A stretch of 22,734 nucleotides of DNA from JARROD01 sp037384225 (GCA_037384225.1 JARROD010000026.1:1-22734), one strand, 5' to 3'; shown: positions 6,422 through 14,728, numbered from the stretch's first letter. Numbers and translations are program-made. The notes: a model not told the origin generated them from the sequence alone.

Positions 6422-7225
6422 ATGAAAGCAGTGAAAATCATCCTGGGGTTGGTAATCGCAGTAGCCCTCGTTGTCGGGATAGTGGTATTTCTGGGGCTGA
6501 AAAATATCAATGCAATTGTTAAGAGGACGGTGGAAAGCGTTGGTCCCCAGGTTACACAGACCAACGTTACTCTGGAAAAAGTCGATATCGATATCACCCG
6601 GGGACGGGGCGAACTCAATCATTTGATGATTGCAAATCCGGCGGGCTTTAACAGTGACTACGCTGTGCGGTTGGGGCAAATTGTGTTGGAAATAGAACCG
6701 CAAACCCTGCTAAATCCGGTGATTGTTATCAAGGAGATGCGTGTTGGCGGGGTAAAGCTGATTGCCGAACAGAAAGACATGGTCAACAGTAATCTGCAGC
6801 AATTATTAAAAAGTGTACAGTCAAAGACCGGCGGGGGCAGCACAGGAGACAGCACCACAAGTGACAGTGCAGGTAGTGCGGCGGCACCGGACAGCGGCAG
6901 CGAAATACGTATGATGGTGGAAAAACTGGTCTTTGCCGGTTCTTCGGTTCAGATTATTACGGAACAATGGGGGGAGCACACATTAGACTTACCGGATATC
7001 GAAGTCGATGGTATCGGTGACCGAGAGACAGGACTGACGCCGAATCAGCTCGGCCAGGCGATCCTTAAGCCGGTTCTGGAACAGGCAAAAGCCAAGGTGA
7101 AAAGAGACTTGAAGCAACGCGTGGGTAAAAAAGCGGAGGCAAAACTCAAGCAAAAACTGGAAGACAAGCTCGACGATAAACAGAAAGAAAAACTCGAAGC
7201 CTTAAAGCAATTGCTGCGGCAATAG
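6422..7225 (+). CDS. AsmA-like inner-membrane-anchored protein
   Basis: The ATG at 6422 follows AAGGGAG at good spacing. The 267-residue product has an N-terminal transmembrane anchor (residues 5-27), then a segment typical of AsmA/DUF748-type proteins: KRTVESVGPQVTQTNVTLEK, GRGELNHLMIANPAGF and ADY/SDYAVRLGQIVLEIEPQTLL with VIKEMRVGGVKL. A Gly/Ser/Thr/Asp linker covers about 140-162. The C-terminal part ends in a long Lys/Glu/Leu-rich helix (KAKVKRDLKQRVGKKAEA). AsmA-like proteins are large bridge-type proteins of the inner membrane that face the periplasm and affect lipid transport or outer-membrane assembly. This one is much shorter than classical AsmA and may be a minimal N-terminal-domain version. 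It is probably co-transcribed with the coiled-coil gene 53 bp upstream. Confidence 0.7.
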   Translation: MKAVKIILGLVIAVALVVGIVVFLGLKNINAIVKRTVESVGPQVTQTNVTLEKVDIDITRGRGELNHLMIANPAGFNSDYAVRLGQIVLEIEPQTLLNPVIVIKEMRVGGVKLIAEQKDMVNSNLQQLLKSVQSKTGGGSTGDSTTSDSAGSAAAPDSGSEIRMMVEKLVFAGSSVQIITEQWGEHTLDLPDIEVDGIGDRETGLTPNQLGQAILKPVLEQAKAKVKRDLKQRVGKKAEAKLKQKLEDKLDDKQKEKLEALKQLLRQ

Positions 7226-7271
7226 TGCCGGGAGCATGTATGAAAGCCGGAAGCTATTTCGCGCTCGATCC

Positions 7272-8039
7272 TTAGGCAACGAAAAAGGCTCGGGCTTTAA
7301 GTGCCTTCGGCAATTCAAATTCGGCGTAGAGCGCGCAGTGGTCGGACAACCTGCGCCAGGGGTGGCCGGAAAACACTTGGCCCGTTTGTAGTTTCAGACC
7401 CCGAAAGTAAATTCTATCCATGCGCAGCAGCGGGAGTCGCGCCGGAAAGGTGCGGGCGGATTTGCCCTGCAGCGCCAGAAAGGCTTCTCTGACTCCCAAT
7501 ACCTTTTCCAGTTCCCGGTTGAGGCGGCCGGGCCAGTCGTTAAAATCACCGGCGATAATCAAAGCGGCATGGTCTGGTACGCAGCGATGGATAGTCGCAA
7601 CCAGTTTGTCCAGTTGATAGCGACGCTCGACGCCAAAAAGCCCGAAGTGAAGACAGAATACATGAATCTGGCCCAGTATGCGGCCGTGCAGTATACCGCG
7701 CTGAGAAAAACTCCACCGGGTCGCATTAATATTTTCCCAGAAGCTGAATGGATACTTGCTCAATACGGCGTTGCCGTGATGGCCGTGTTGATAAATAGCA
7801 TTTTTACCATAGGCAAAATGGGGCCAGATTTCATCGGCAAGGAATTCGAACTGCGCCTTGGGGTGCCAGTTGGCGAACAGTTCACCGTGCTTTTTATTCT
7901 CGCCGATGACTTCCTGCAACAGCACCAGTTCAGCCCCTACGGTGCGAATGGCGTTGCGTATTTCGCCGAGCAAAAAGCGACTATTGCTGGGGTTGAACCC
8001 CTTGTGAATATTGTAGGAAAGCACACGGATAGATGTCAT
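7272..8039 (-). CDS. Endonuclease/exonuclease/phosphatase-family hydrolase, YbhP-like
   Basis: The 255-residue product carries the EEP fold motifs in order: LSYNIHKG (about 7-14), LVLLQEV with the metal-binding Glu (about 38-44), a HGNAVLS segment, AGDFNDWPG (about 163-171), MDRIYFRGL and the C-terminal SDHCALYAEF with the catalytic His. The family cleaves phosphodiester bonds with Mg2+. There is no signal peptide. It follows the cardiolipin synthase gene by 49 bp on the same strand. In E. coli ybhP and clsB are also adjacent, which supports a role in phospholipid metabolism, although the natural substrate is not established. The ribosome site is weak, so translation may depend on coupling to the upstream gene. 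Confidence 0.85.
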   Translation of the reverse strand: MTSIRVLSYNIHKGFNPSNSRFLLGEIRNAIRTVGAELVLLQEVIGENKKHGELFANWHPKAQFEFLADEIWPHFAYGKNAIYQHGHHGNAVLSKYPFSFWENINATRWSFSQRGILHGRILGQIHVFCLHFGLFGVERRYQLDKLVATIHRCVPDHAALIIAGDFNDWPGRLNRELEKVLGVREAFLALQGKSARTFPARLPLLRMDRIYFRGLKLQTGQVFSGHPWRRLSDHCALYAEFELPKALKARAFFVA

Positions 8040-8060
8040 ACATTTACAGCCAAACTATTG

Positions 8061-8103
8061 ATAACCAATAACGTTATAACCAATAACGTTATAACCAATA
8101 ACG
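8061..8103. repeat. Three 15-bp tandem repeats at the clsB stop / EEP leader
   Basis: ATAACCAATAACGTT is repeated at 8061 and 8076, with a third copy, ATAACCAATAACG, at 8091. The repeat spans the last codons of clsB (Y-W-L-stop) and the 49-bp gap before the EEP gene. It probably arose by slippage from the end of clsB. Confidence 0.8.
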
Positions 8104-9234
8104 CAGCAGCCGCGGCAGCCAACCGATAACGCTGAGTCGTTTAAACCAGTTTAGCGTTTGATAGCTAATTTCCTGTGACGCGTCCATATCGGTGAGAAAG
8201 GACGCCTCCAGTGTCGATTTGGCATGGGCTGTATTGAGCACCAGATCCAGTTCCAGGTCGTGGAGAAAGCTGCGGTGGTTGAAATTTGTACTGCCAATCA
8301 GGCAAAAATCGTCAATCAGCAGGGCTTTGGCATGCAGAATACCGGGAATATACTCGAATACACGAATTCCGGCTCTGAGCAGATCGACGTAATACGTGGA
8401 GGTTAACAGCGGGAAGAAGCTGATATCGGAATGCCTGGGAACGATCAGGCGAATATCCACGGCACGGCGTCTGGCTTTTTTTAACGCGTGTAAAACCCGG
8501 TTTGATGGGGCGAAATAGGCACTGGTAATCCAGATTCTCTGCTTGGCCCGGGCGATTTTATTGATCAACAGGCGGTTTTTATGCCGGCGAGCCCAGTCGG
8601 TGATATTGTTCAGGTAGAATTTAAACAGACCGCGGCCCAGCTTGACCGGCCTGCGTTCCCACAAATGATCAAAATGCCCGGCGATGGTCGCCACGTGGCT
8701 GCCGGTTACTCTGATTCCGTAGTCGCGCCACCCACCGCCGCCGACTGCCCGGGGAAGGTGTGTGGCGGATATGTTAAGGCTCCCGCTCCAGAGCCATTGC
8801 TCATCGATAATGCACAGCTTGCGGTGATCGCGCTGATTGATTTCGCGGATAAAATAAAACAGCTTTACCAGCAGTGGCCCCTGCGCCAGGGCGTGGCGAA
8901 AATGCTTGGTTTTCCAGGGCAGTGGGTGAAAGATTTTGACATCGATGCCGTGCTGCTCCAAAGCCCGGGCTGCGTGATGCCCGTCCGATGAGCCGGCGCC
9001 GTCCATCAGTACCCGCACTTTGACACCGCGGGAGGCGGCACGACCCAGCGCCGCGATGATCCTGCGCCCGAGGGCGTCGAAGGCAAATATGTAGGTTTCC
9101 AGCCGAACTCTGTAGTGTGCCCGATCAATATCCGCGATCAGGGAATCAAAATAGTCCTGGCCATCGAGAAATACTAACTCTTCCTGCCAAGCCCCCGTCG
9201 TCAGCGGTTTCGCCAGCACCGTGGATGAATTCAT
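8089..9234 (-). CDS. clsB: Cardiolipin synthase, ClsB type (phospholipase D family)
   Basis: From the ATG at 9234, which follows GAGGGAG, the product has 381 residues; an open frame back to 9387 lacks a ribosome site. Two HKD motifs are visible: H137-R-K139-L-C-I-I-D144 followed by GSLNIS, and H301-A-K303-A-L-L-I-D308 followed by GSTNFNHRS. These form the phospholipase D active site, in which a phospho-histidine intermediate transfers a phosphatidyl group. There are no N-terminal transmembrane helices, unlike ClsA, and the length fits ClsB/YbhO, which makes cardiolipin at the inner membrane. The gene leads an operon with the YbhP-like hydrolase, matching the E. coli ybhP-clsB neighbourhood though in the opposite order. 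ClsB versus another PLD-family transphosphatidylase cannot be settled from sequence alone. Confidence 0.88.
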   Translation of the reverse strand: MNSSTVLAKPLTTGAWQEELVFLDGQDYFDSLIADIDRAHYRVRLETYIFAFDALGRRIIAALGRAASRGVKVRVLMDGAGSSDGHHAARALEQHGIDVKIFHPLPWKTKHFRHALAQGPLLVKLFYFIREINQRDHRKLCIIDEQWLWSGSLNISATHLPRAVGGGGWRDYGIRVTGSHVATIAGHFDHLWERRPVKLGRGLFKFYLNNITDWARRHKNRLLINKIARAKQRIWITSAYFAPSNRVLHALKKARRRAVDIRLIVPRHSDISFFPLLTSTYYVDLLRAGIRVFEYIPGILHAKALLIDDFCLIGSTNFNHRSFLHDLELDLVLNTAHAKSTLEASFLTDMDASQEISYQTLNWFKRLSVIGWLPRLLRYWL

Positions 9235-9552
9235 AATACTCCCTCTTTTATAACCCAAAGTGTCTGAGGCCCAGAGCTGGCGCCCCTGGCGGCGTTGCTC
9301 GGGTCCAGACGTGGTTATATTAACCCAAGCGGAAAAGTGTGGGGTGATTGGATGTATTGAATTATTGCCGCCGTCGTGCATCCGCAATCATCAGGGACTA
9401 CGGCCCCCGGTCCGGGGTCGTCTTTAGTTCCCTGGAGGAGGCCATGGGAAGTGAGCTCCCGTGGAGATTGCTAATTGACCGGTTGGATATTATCCTGGAA
9501 CCCTGTGTTTTTTGGCCCGTGCAATCAAACCAAGGAAAGGTATAATCCGCCC
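9235..9552. other. Divergent intergenic region between clsB and recQ with a strong hairpin
   Basis: This 318-bp stretch carries the control regions of the divergent genes. On the recQ side a perfect -10 hexamer TATAAT lies at 9541-9546. At 9394-9432 GGGACTACGGCCCC pairs with GGGGTCGTCTTTAGTTCCC through two stacked stems, forming a long GC-rich hairpin. On the clsB side TTATAAA lies about 14 nt before its ribosome site. A TTG-started open frame (9348-9545) ends inside the TATAAT and is not convincing as a gene. Confidence 0.55.
9541..9546 (+). promoter_or_regulatory. Consensus -10 hexamer immediately before recQ
   Basis: TATAAT ends only 6 nt before the ATG at 9553. If used, transcription would start at or next to the start codon, giving a leaderless or near-leaderless mRNA. 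There is no good -35 hexamer at 16-18 bp. The purine run AAGGAAAGG (9532-9540) could instead be a ribosome site at 12 nt, in which case the hexamer is coincidental. Confidence 0.4.
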
Positions 9553-11703
9553 ATGGAAAAGGCACTTCAAATATTGCGGGAAACATTCGGATATCCCGGT
9601 TTCCGCGCTCCACAAGATCAGATAATCGATACACTTGTCAGCGGTGCAGACGCCCTGGTGCTCATGCCCACCGGCGGCGGTAAGTCGCTGTGTTATCAGA
9701 TTCCGTCGCTGGTGAGGCCGGGGGCGGGGGTGGTGATATCACCCCTGATCGCGCTGATGCAGGATCAGGTCAATGCCCTGCGACAACTGGGGGTGCGGGC
9801 CAGTTATCTAAACTCGACGCTCGCCAGTGGCCAGGCCTTCGCAGTGGAGCAGGCGCTGTGTAACGGCGAACTGGATCTTCTTTATATCGCCCCCGAGCGG
9901 CTGACCCAGCCACGTACTCTGGCGTTGCTGCGGCAGGTGCCGGTGGCCCTGTTCGCCATCGACGAGGCGCATTGCGTATCACAATGGGGGCACGATTTTC
10001 GCTCCGACTATCTGCAGTTGAGTCTGCTGCACGAACAGTTCCCTGATATTCCCCGCATCGCTCTGACAGCCACTGCCGACGAGCGTACCCGCGAGGAGAT
10101 TATTGCCCGTCTGGACCTGCATTCGGCGCGGCGCTTTATCTGTGGGTTCGACCGTCCCAATATCCAGTACCGCATTACCGAGAAAAGCAACGGGCGCCAA
10201 CAATTACTGCGTTTTTTGCGCAACGAGCACCCCAGCGATGCCGGCATTGTCTACTGCCTTTCACGGCGCAAGGTGGAGGAAACCGCGGCCTGGCTGGCGC
10301 AGCAGGGGTTTCCGGCCTTGCCTTATCACGCCGGGTTGGGGGCGCAGGTGCGCCAACAGCATCAGGATCGGTTTCTGCGGGAGGAGGGCGTTATTATCGT
10401 CGCCACCATTGCCTTTGGCATGGGCATCGACAAACCCGACGTTCGCTTTGTCGCCCACCTCGACCTGCCGAAAAGTATAGAAGCTTACTACCAGGAGACG
10501 GGCCGGGCGGGGCGCGACGGCCAGCCGGCGACAGCCTGGATGGTCTATGGTGTGCAGGATGTCATCAAGCTGCGGCAGATGATGGAAACCTCTCAGGGCA
10601 GCGAAACCCACAAACGGGTGGAAAGGTACAAGCTCGACGCCATGCTGGGGCTATGCGAAATCACCAGTTGCCGCCGACACGCGCTGTTGCATTATTTTGG
10701 TGAGCAGACGCCGGCCGAATGCGGCAATTGCGACGCCTGTCTGACACCGGTGGAAACCTGGGACGGTACGGTGGCGGCGCAGAAAGCCTTGAGCTGTGCC
10801 TACCGTACCGGACAGCGCTTCGGTGTCAACCACCTTATCGATGTACTCCTGGGCAAGCAGACCGGAAAGGTACAGCAGTTCGATCACCATTTGGTCAGCA
10901 CGTTTGGGGTCGGGCGCGAACTGGGTATGACCCAGTGGCGCTCTGTGTTTCGCCAATTGGTGGCCAGGGGGTATTTAACGGTGGATATGGGCGGATACGG
11001 CTCCCTGCAATTGACAGCAAAATGCCGAGCGGTGCTACGCGGTGAGGAGTGCTTGTCGCTGCGGCGGGATAAAGGGGAGGAGAAAACCCGTAAAAGCGGC
11101 GACAGGGCCACCGGCCTGGCGGCTGAGGATCACCCCCTGTGGGAAGCGCTGCGAGCATGTCGCAAGCGTATGGCCGAGGCGCAGGGGGTGCCGCCCTATG
11201 TGATCTTTCACGACGCCACACTGATGCAAATGGTTACTCTCCGGCCCCGCAACCGCGCTGAGCTGAGTCGTATTTCCGGTGTGGGAAGGCGCAAACTGGA
11301 TCAGTATGGAGAAGCGTTTTTGCAGGCCATCGCCGAGCACACCGAACCCGGACCCGAACCCGAAAGTACAGACGCCGGCAACGCAGGCGTTTCGGCAACC
11401 GAGTGGGAAACCCTCGAACGCTATCGAGCCGGCAACAGCGTGGCGGAAATTGCTCAGCTGAGGCAACTGTCGGAAACAACCGTGTACAACCATCTGGCGG
11501 CACTGATTGAAAAAGGGATGGTATCGTTGCACGACGTGTTCGACCTGAGCGCCGAGCAGCTTAATCAGATCAAAGATGTATTGCTTGATCACGAAGTGAG
11601 CCAGGCAGTCTTTAAATACAAACCGGTATACGAGCAATTGGGTGGTGCCTACGACTATCCTGTTTTGCGCTGCGTCAGAGCGGCGATGTTGGAGCAAGCA
11701 TAG
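9553..11703 (+). CDS. recQ: ATP-dependent DNA helicase RecQ
   Basis: The 716-residue product starts MEKALQILRETFGYPGFR, the usual RecQ beginning; the frame is open upstream to 9475 but that part is not RecQ-like. Motifs: Walker A PTGGGKS (39-45), DEAH (137-140) followed by CVSQWGHDFR, ATIAFGMGID, and QETGRAGRDG. The RQC zinc site is visible as LGLCEITSCRR and ECGNCDACL, with the winged helix after it (WRSVFRQLVARGYL). The HRDC domain includes ISGVGRRKLDQYGEAFL. After it, an extra C-terminal region of about 100 residues holds a helix-turn-helix (SVAEIAQLRQLSETTVYNHL). RecQ unwinds DNA 3'-5' in recombination and replication-fork repair in the cytoplasm. It is the first gene of a compact four-gene run. 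The extra helix-turn-helix occurs in a subset of RecQ proteins and may help DNA binding. Confidence 0.95.
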   Translation: MEKALQILRETFGYPGFRAPQDQIIDTLVSGADALVLMPTGGGKSLCYQIPSLVRPGAGVVISPLIALMQDQVNALRQLGVRASYLNSTLASGQAFAVEQALCNGELDLLYIAPERLTQPRTLALLRQVPVALFAIDEAHCVSQWGHDFRSDYLQLSLLHEQFPDIPRIALTATADERTREEIIARLDLHSARRFICGFDRPNIQYRITEKSNGRQQLLRFLRNEHPSDAGIVYCLSRRKVEETAAWLAQQGFPALPYHAGLGAQVRQQHQDRFLREEGVIIVATIAFGMGIDKPDVRFVAHLDLPKSIEAYYQETGRAGRDGQPATAWMVYGVQDVIKLRQMMETSQGSETHKRVERYKLDAMLGLCEITSCRRHALLHYFGEQTPAECGNCDACLTPVETWDGTVAAQKALSCAYRTGQRFGVNHLIDVLLGKQTGKVQQFDHHLVSTFGVGRELGMTQWRSVFRQLVARGYLTVDMGGYGSLQLTAKCRAVLRGEECLSLRRDKGEEKTRKSGDRATGLAAEDHPLWEALRACRKRMAEAQGVPPYVIFHDATLMQMVTLRPRNRAELSRISGVGRRKLDQYGEAFLQAIAEHTEPGPEPESTDAGNAGVSATEWETLERYRAGNSVAEIAQLRQLSETTVYNHLAALIEKGMVSLHDVFDLSAEQLNQIKDVLLDHEVSQAVFKYKPVYEQLGGAYDYPVLRCVRAAMLEQA

Positions 11704-11721
11704 ATGTCGGAGGAAGCATAA

Positions 11722-12432
11722 TTGGGCGGGGGAGGCCGGCGTTTTTTTCTGGTTGCTGAAGACAAAGAGTTCCTTATCGTTCACAAACGACCCGGAATCG
11801 GTTTTCACAGTGATGCGGGTGAACCGGGATTGTTGAGCCTTGTGCGCGAGCAGAGCGGCTGTCCGGCGCTGTACCCTGTGCACCGGTTGGACCGCATCAC
11901 CTCGGGGCTAGTGGTGATGGCGAAAACCCAGGCCGCCAACCGTGAGCTTTCCCAACGGTTTCAGTCCCGCCAGGTGGAAAAGTACTACCTGGCGCTGTCC
12001 AATCGTGTGCCGAAGCGCAAACAGGGATTGGTGAAGGGGGATATGGCGCGCGGCCGCCGCGGTGGCTGGAAGCTTGTGCCCAGCGTCAATAACCCGGCCG
12101 TGACCCAGTTTTTCAGCCGCGGGTCCGGTAGCGGATTGCGCCTGTTTGTGTTAAAGCCCCACACGGGTAAAACCCATCAACTGCGCGTGGCGTTGAAAAG
12201 TCTTGGGGCGCCTGTGCTGGGTGACCCTGTATACGGCAGCGAAGAAGCCGACAGGGGGTATCTTCACGCCTTTGCGCTGGGGTTCGAACTCAACCATCAC
12301 CGTTATCGCTACCTTGAGTTTCCTCGCGACGGACAGTATTTTACCGACCCGGCTATGGCCAGTCTTATGGATGAATACCGTGAACCCTGGGCGCTGCCCT
12401 GGCCGTCTCTAAAGCAAGTCAGTAGAGGATAA
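11722..12432 (+). CDS. RluA-family pseudouridine synthase
   Basis: The start is a TTG at 11722 behind an excellent GGAGGA (8-nt spacing); the alternative ATG at 11704 runs into a stop after five codons. The product has 236 residues. It lacks the S4 RNA-binding domain and begins directly with the catalytic domain: LVAEDKEFLIVHKRPGIGFH, then the signature HRLDRITSGLVVMAKT with the catalytic Asp, KYYLAL, and LKPHTGKTHQLRVALKSLG with GDPVYG. This is the RluA superfamily, which isomerises uridine in rRNA or tRNA. The stand-alone form resembles the small TIGR01621 Rlu-like group, whose RNA target I cannot name. It lies 18 bp after recQ and 4 bp before the peptidase gene, so it is likely in one operon. 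Confidence 0.88.
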   Translation: MGGGGRRFFLVAEDKEFLIVHKRPGIGFHSDAGEPGLLSLVREQSGCPALYPVHRLDRITSGLVVMAKTQAANRELSQRFQSRQVEKYYLALSNRVPKRKQGLVKGDMARGRRGGWKLVPSVNNPAVTQFFSRGSGSGLRLFVLKPHTGKTHQLRVALKSLGAPVLGDPVYGSEEADRGYLHAFALGFELNHHRYRYLEFPRDGQYFTDPAMASLMDEYREPWALPWPSLKQVSRG

Positions 12433-12436
12433 ACAT

Positions 12437-13930
12437 TTGTACGACAAGATTGCAGCGGCGCTGTCGCTGGTGGTGCTTGGGCTTACCTGGAGCTTGTTAG
12501 ATAGGGATACGCAAACAAAAAGTGCCGCCGACGGGAAACCGGCGGCGGATTTTCGCTGGACTGAGTGCCCGTTCGATGTACCGCCATCGCGAAACATCCA
12601 CTGCGGTATCTACAGGACCGGGTCGGGAGCCGGCCGCTTCGAACTGCCGGTGGCCGTTATCAGAGATACTTCCGAGGATCATCGCGACGATGCGCTGCTG
12701 TATTTGGCCGGAGGCCCGGGCGATGTCAGTCAGATGTCGGAACCACAAATTGAAAGCTGGCTGTACTGGTTGGATAGCGCGGGTTTGTCGCGCGATCTGA
12801 TTCTGTTCGACCAGCGTGGTACGGGGCGGAGTCGACCCAATCTCGACTGCGAGGCCTATGATAATTTTTCCCTGCGTGTGCTGCGCCGCAATGTGGATAT
12901 GGAGACGGAATACAGGGAGGGGCTGGCGGTTTTGCGCCAGTGTTTATCCTCCTTAAAGTCGCGGGGGTTTGATCCCGCGCATTTTTCAACACAGTTGGGC
13001 GCAGCCGATGTTCGCGGACTGATGCGGCAATTGGACTACTCTTCCTGGAATCTGTTGGGGGTGTCCTACGGGACGCGGTTGGCGTTGCAGGTGGCCGACG
13101 TACCGATCACCGGCCTGCGCAGTGCGATTCTCGATTCTCCCTATCCGCGCGATAAAGGGGGGTTGACCGAGTGGCCCTGGCTCCTGGATCACGCGCTGTC
13201 GCGGCTGTGGCGGGCCTGTGCTGAAACGCCACGCAACCCGGTGTGCGAAGATCCCAAGACACCGTTGCAAGCGATTTTTTGGACGTTGATGGCGCAATTG
13301 AAACAGGCACCGGCAACCCTGACGGTGCGCCACTGGCAGGGTGAGCCGCCGATCGATATCGTTGTCAACGATCATCGGCTGCTGAGCGTCATCTACAGCA
13401 GCTTATACGACGTGGGGCTGTATGGAAAAATTGCCGGCGCTATTATCGGAGCGGAACAGGGTGATACGCGCGCATTGCGGGAATTGGTTGAAGCTTTTGC
13501 CAACTATGCTCTCGATACAGGGTTCAGCCATATGGTGTATTTCGCCACCGAGTGCGCCGACAATCGGCGGGTCAGTGAAGCGGAGTACGAAGCGGCGCGG
13601 GCCGCTTATCCGCGCCTGATGCCCTACACAGGGTTCGATTGGAAGTACGATTTCTGCAAGGATTTGGGTTCGGGAAACGGTGGCGAGCTCGTGGTTGAAG
13701 GCCACGAAGCCATGCCGCCAACACTGATTCTGGCCGGGCAAATGGATCCGGTGACGCCGCCGAGCTGGGCGCGCGGGCTGCAAGCACAGATCGCTTCCAG
13801 TCAGGTGCTCGTGTTTCCGGGGGTTGGGCATGCGGTCATCAGCAGCAGCGATTGCGCCCATGGCTTATTGCGCTCCTTTCTCGACCGTCCGCAACGGCGC
13901 ATTGCCCCGGACTGTGTGCAGGGAGGGTGA
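12437..13930 (+). CDS. Membrane-anchored alpha/beta-hydrolase, S33 / TAP-like peptidase
   Basis: The start is a TTG at 12437 after GAGG with 8-nt spacing, 4 bp after the previous stop. The 497-residue product begins with a hydrophobic signal anchor (about 5-20). The fold is an alpha/beta hydrolase: LLYLAGGPGDVSQM (oxyanion region), LFDQRGTGRSRP, nucleophile elbow GVSYG with Ser210, Asp437 in GQMDPVTPP and His465 in FPGVGHAV. The C-terminal part matches TAP-like proteins of peptidase family S33 (tripeptidyl aminopeptidase/proline iminopeptidase relatives). Several cysteines (CPFDVPP, HCGIY, CADN, DFCKD, CAHG, DCVQ) suit an exported, disulfide-containing protein. It probably trims peptides or esters in the periplasm; the substrate is unknown. 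Confidence 0.85.
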   Translation: MYDKIAAALSLVVLGLTWSLLDRDTQTKSAADGKPAADFRWTECPFDVPPSRNIHCGIYRTGSGAGRFELPVAVIRDTSEDHRDDALLYLAGGPGDVSQMSEPQIESWLYWLDSAGLSRDLILFDQRGTGRSRPNLDCEAYDNFSLRVLRRNVDMETEYREGLAVLRQCLSSLKSRGFDPAHFSTQLGAADVRGLMRQLDYSSWNLLGVSYGTRLALQVADVPITGLRSAILDSPYPRDKGGLTEWPWLLDHALSRLWRACAETPRNPVCEDPKTPLQAIFWTLMAQLKQAPATLTVRHWQGEPPIDIVVNDHRLLSVIYSSLYDVGLYGKIAGAIIGAEQGDTRALRELVEAFANYALDTGFSHMVYFATECADNRRVSEAEYEAARAAYPRLMPYTGFDWKYDFCKDLGSGNGGELVVEGHEAMPPTLILAGQMDPVTPPSWARGLQAQIASSQVLVFPGVGHAVISSSDCAHGLLRSFLDRPQRRIAPDCVQGG

Positions 13931-13936
13931 CCGGCG

Positions 13937-14689
13937 GTGGCGATTATTTGGGAAAAGTGTGAGGCGGGTGTCACTTACCAGGTACGGGAGGCCGGGCGAA
14001 CCCGCCGTCTCTATACCAATGGGGTTTTTCACAGCCAGTACAACCCGGCTCAGCCGGTGGGCGGCAGTGTGTGGGATCTGTTGATGTTGCCGGCGTTTTT
14101 CTTTCCGCCCGCCGCGGTACGGCGGGTTTTGGTGCTGGGGGTTGGGGGCGGCGCGGTGATCAAGCAGTTGCAACATTTTTTGACGCCGGAAAAAATTCTC
14201 GGTATTGAACTTAACCCCATTCACCTGCATGTGGCTGAGCATTATTTTGATGTTTCGGGGGGCGGTATAAAACTGGTGCAGGATGATGCCGTTAAGTGGG
14301 TCCGCGATCGTCGCGAGGGCAGTTTCGATTTGATCATCGATGATCTGTTTGGAGAAGATGAAGGCGAACCGGTAAGAGCGGTGGCGGCGGATGTCGGTTG
14401 GTTTAATGCGTTGTTGCGCTGCCTGTCGCCGCAAGGCGCTTTGGTGATGAATTTCGATTCATCGAAAGCGATGCGTGATTCGGCCTATTTTGGTTCGAAA
14501 CCGGTGCAGCGGCGGTTTGGCTCGGCGTTTGAGTTTTCAACGCCTCTGTACGATAACAGGGTGGGGGCGTTTATGCGACGCAAGTGCGAGCGCGGGGATT
14601 TGTTTGCGAGTCTGGCGCAGGAGCCTCAGCTCGATATTCGCCGCAAGTCGTGCCGGTTAAATTTCGACATGCGCAAGCTTAGGGTATAG
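13937..14689 (+). CDS. Spermidine-synthase-like class I methyltransferase-fold protein
   Basis: The start is a GTG at 13937 after GGGAGG, 6 bp after the peptidase stop. The 250-residue product has a nucleotide-binding Rossmann fold: VLVLGVGGGAVIKQL (motif I), GIELNPIHLHVAE with the ribose-binding Glu, VQDDAVKWV and FDLIIDDLFGEDEGEP. The order matches the spermidine synthase superfamily (SpeE-like), but the aminopropyltransferase residues are not all recognisable: the usual D-S-S/T-D motif is replaced by IDDLFGED. It may therefore be a spermidine-synthase-like protein with a different substrate. It is cytoplasmic, with no membrane segment. It closes the recQ gene run and is followed by a palindromic hairpin. 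Confidence 0.8.
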   Translation: MAIIWEKCEAGVTYQVREAGRTRRLYTNGVFHSQYNPAQPVGGSVWDLLMLPAFFFPPAAVRRVLVLGVGGGAVIKQLQHFLTPEKILGIELNPIHLHVAEHYFDVSGGGIKLVQDDAVKWVRDRREGSFDLIIDDLFGEDEGEPVRAVAADVGWFNALLRCLSPQGALVMNFDSSKAMRDSAYFGSKPVQRRFGSAFEFSTPLYDNRVGAFMRRKCERGDLFASLAQEPQLDIRRKSCRLNFDMRKLRV

Positions 14690-14700
14690 CTTCGATGTGA

Positions 14701-14728
14701 CTTCTCAATACCCCGGGTTATTGAGAAG
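14701..14728. repeat. Hairpin copy of the TTATTGAGAAG palindromic repeat
   Basis: CTTCTCAATA and TTATTGAGAAG flank CCCCGGG, giving a hairpin 11 bp after the last gene of the recQ run. The arms are the same motif as the repeat cluster at 4160-4362, about 10 kb away. It could act as a transcription-stopping or mRNA-stabilising 3' structure. Confidence 0.7.

Noticed and set aside
9348..9545. 65-codon ORF with a TTG start just before recQ
   Set aside because: No credible ribosome site, composition unlike neighbouring proteins, and its stop codon lies inside the recQ -10 hexamer.
11035..11883. 282-codon minus-strand ORF
   Set aside because: It covers the well-supported ends of recQ and the RluA-family gene in antisense; it has no domain signature.
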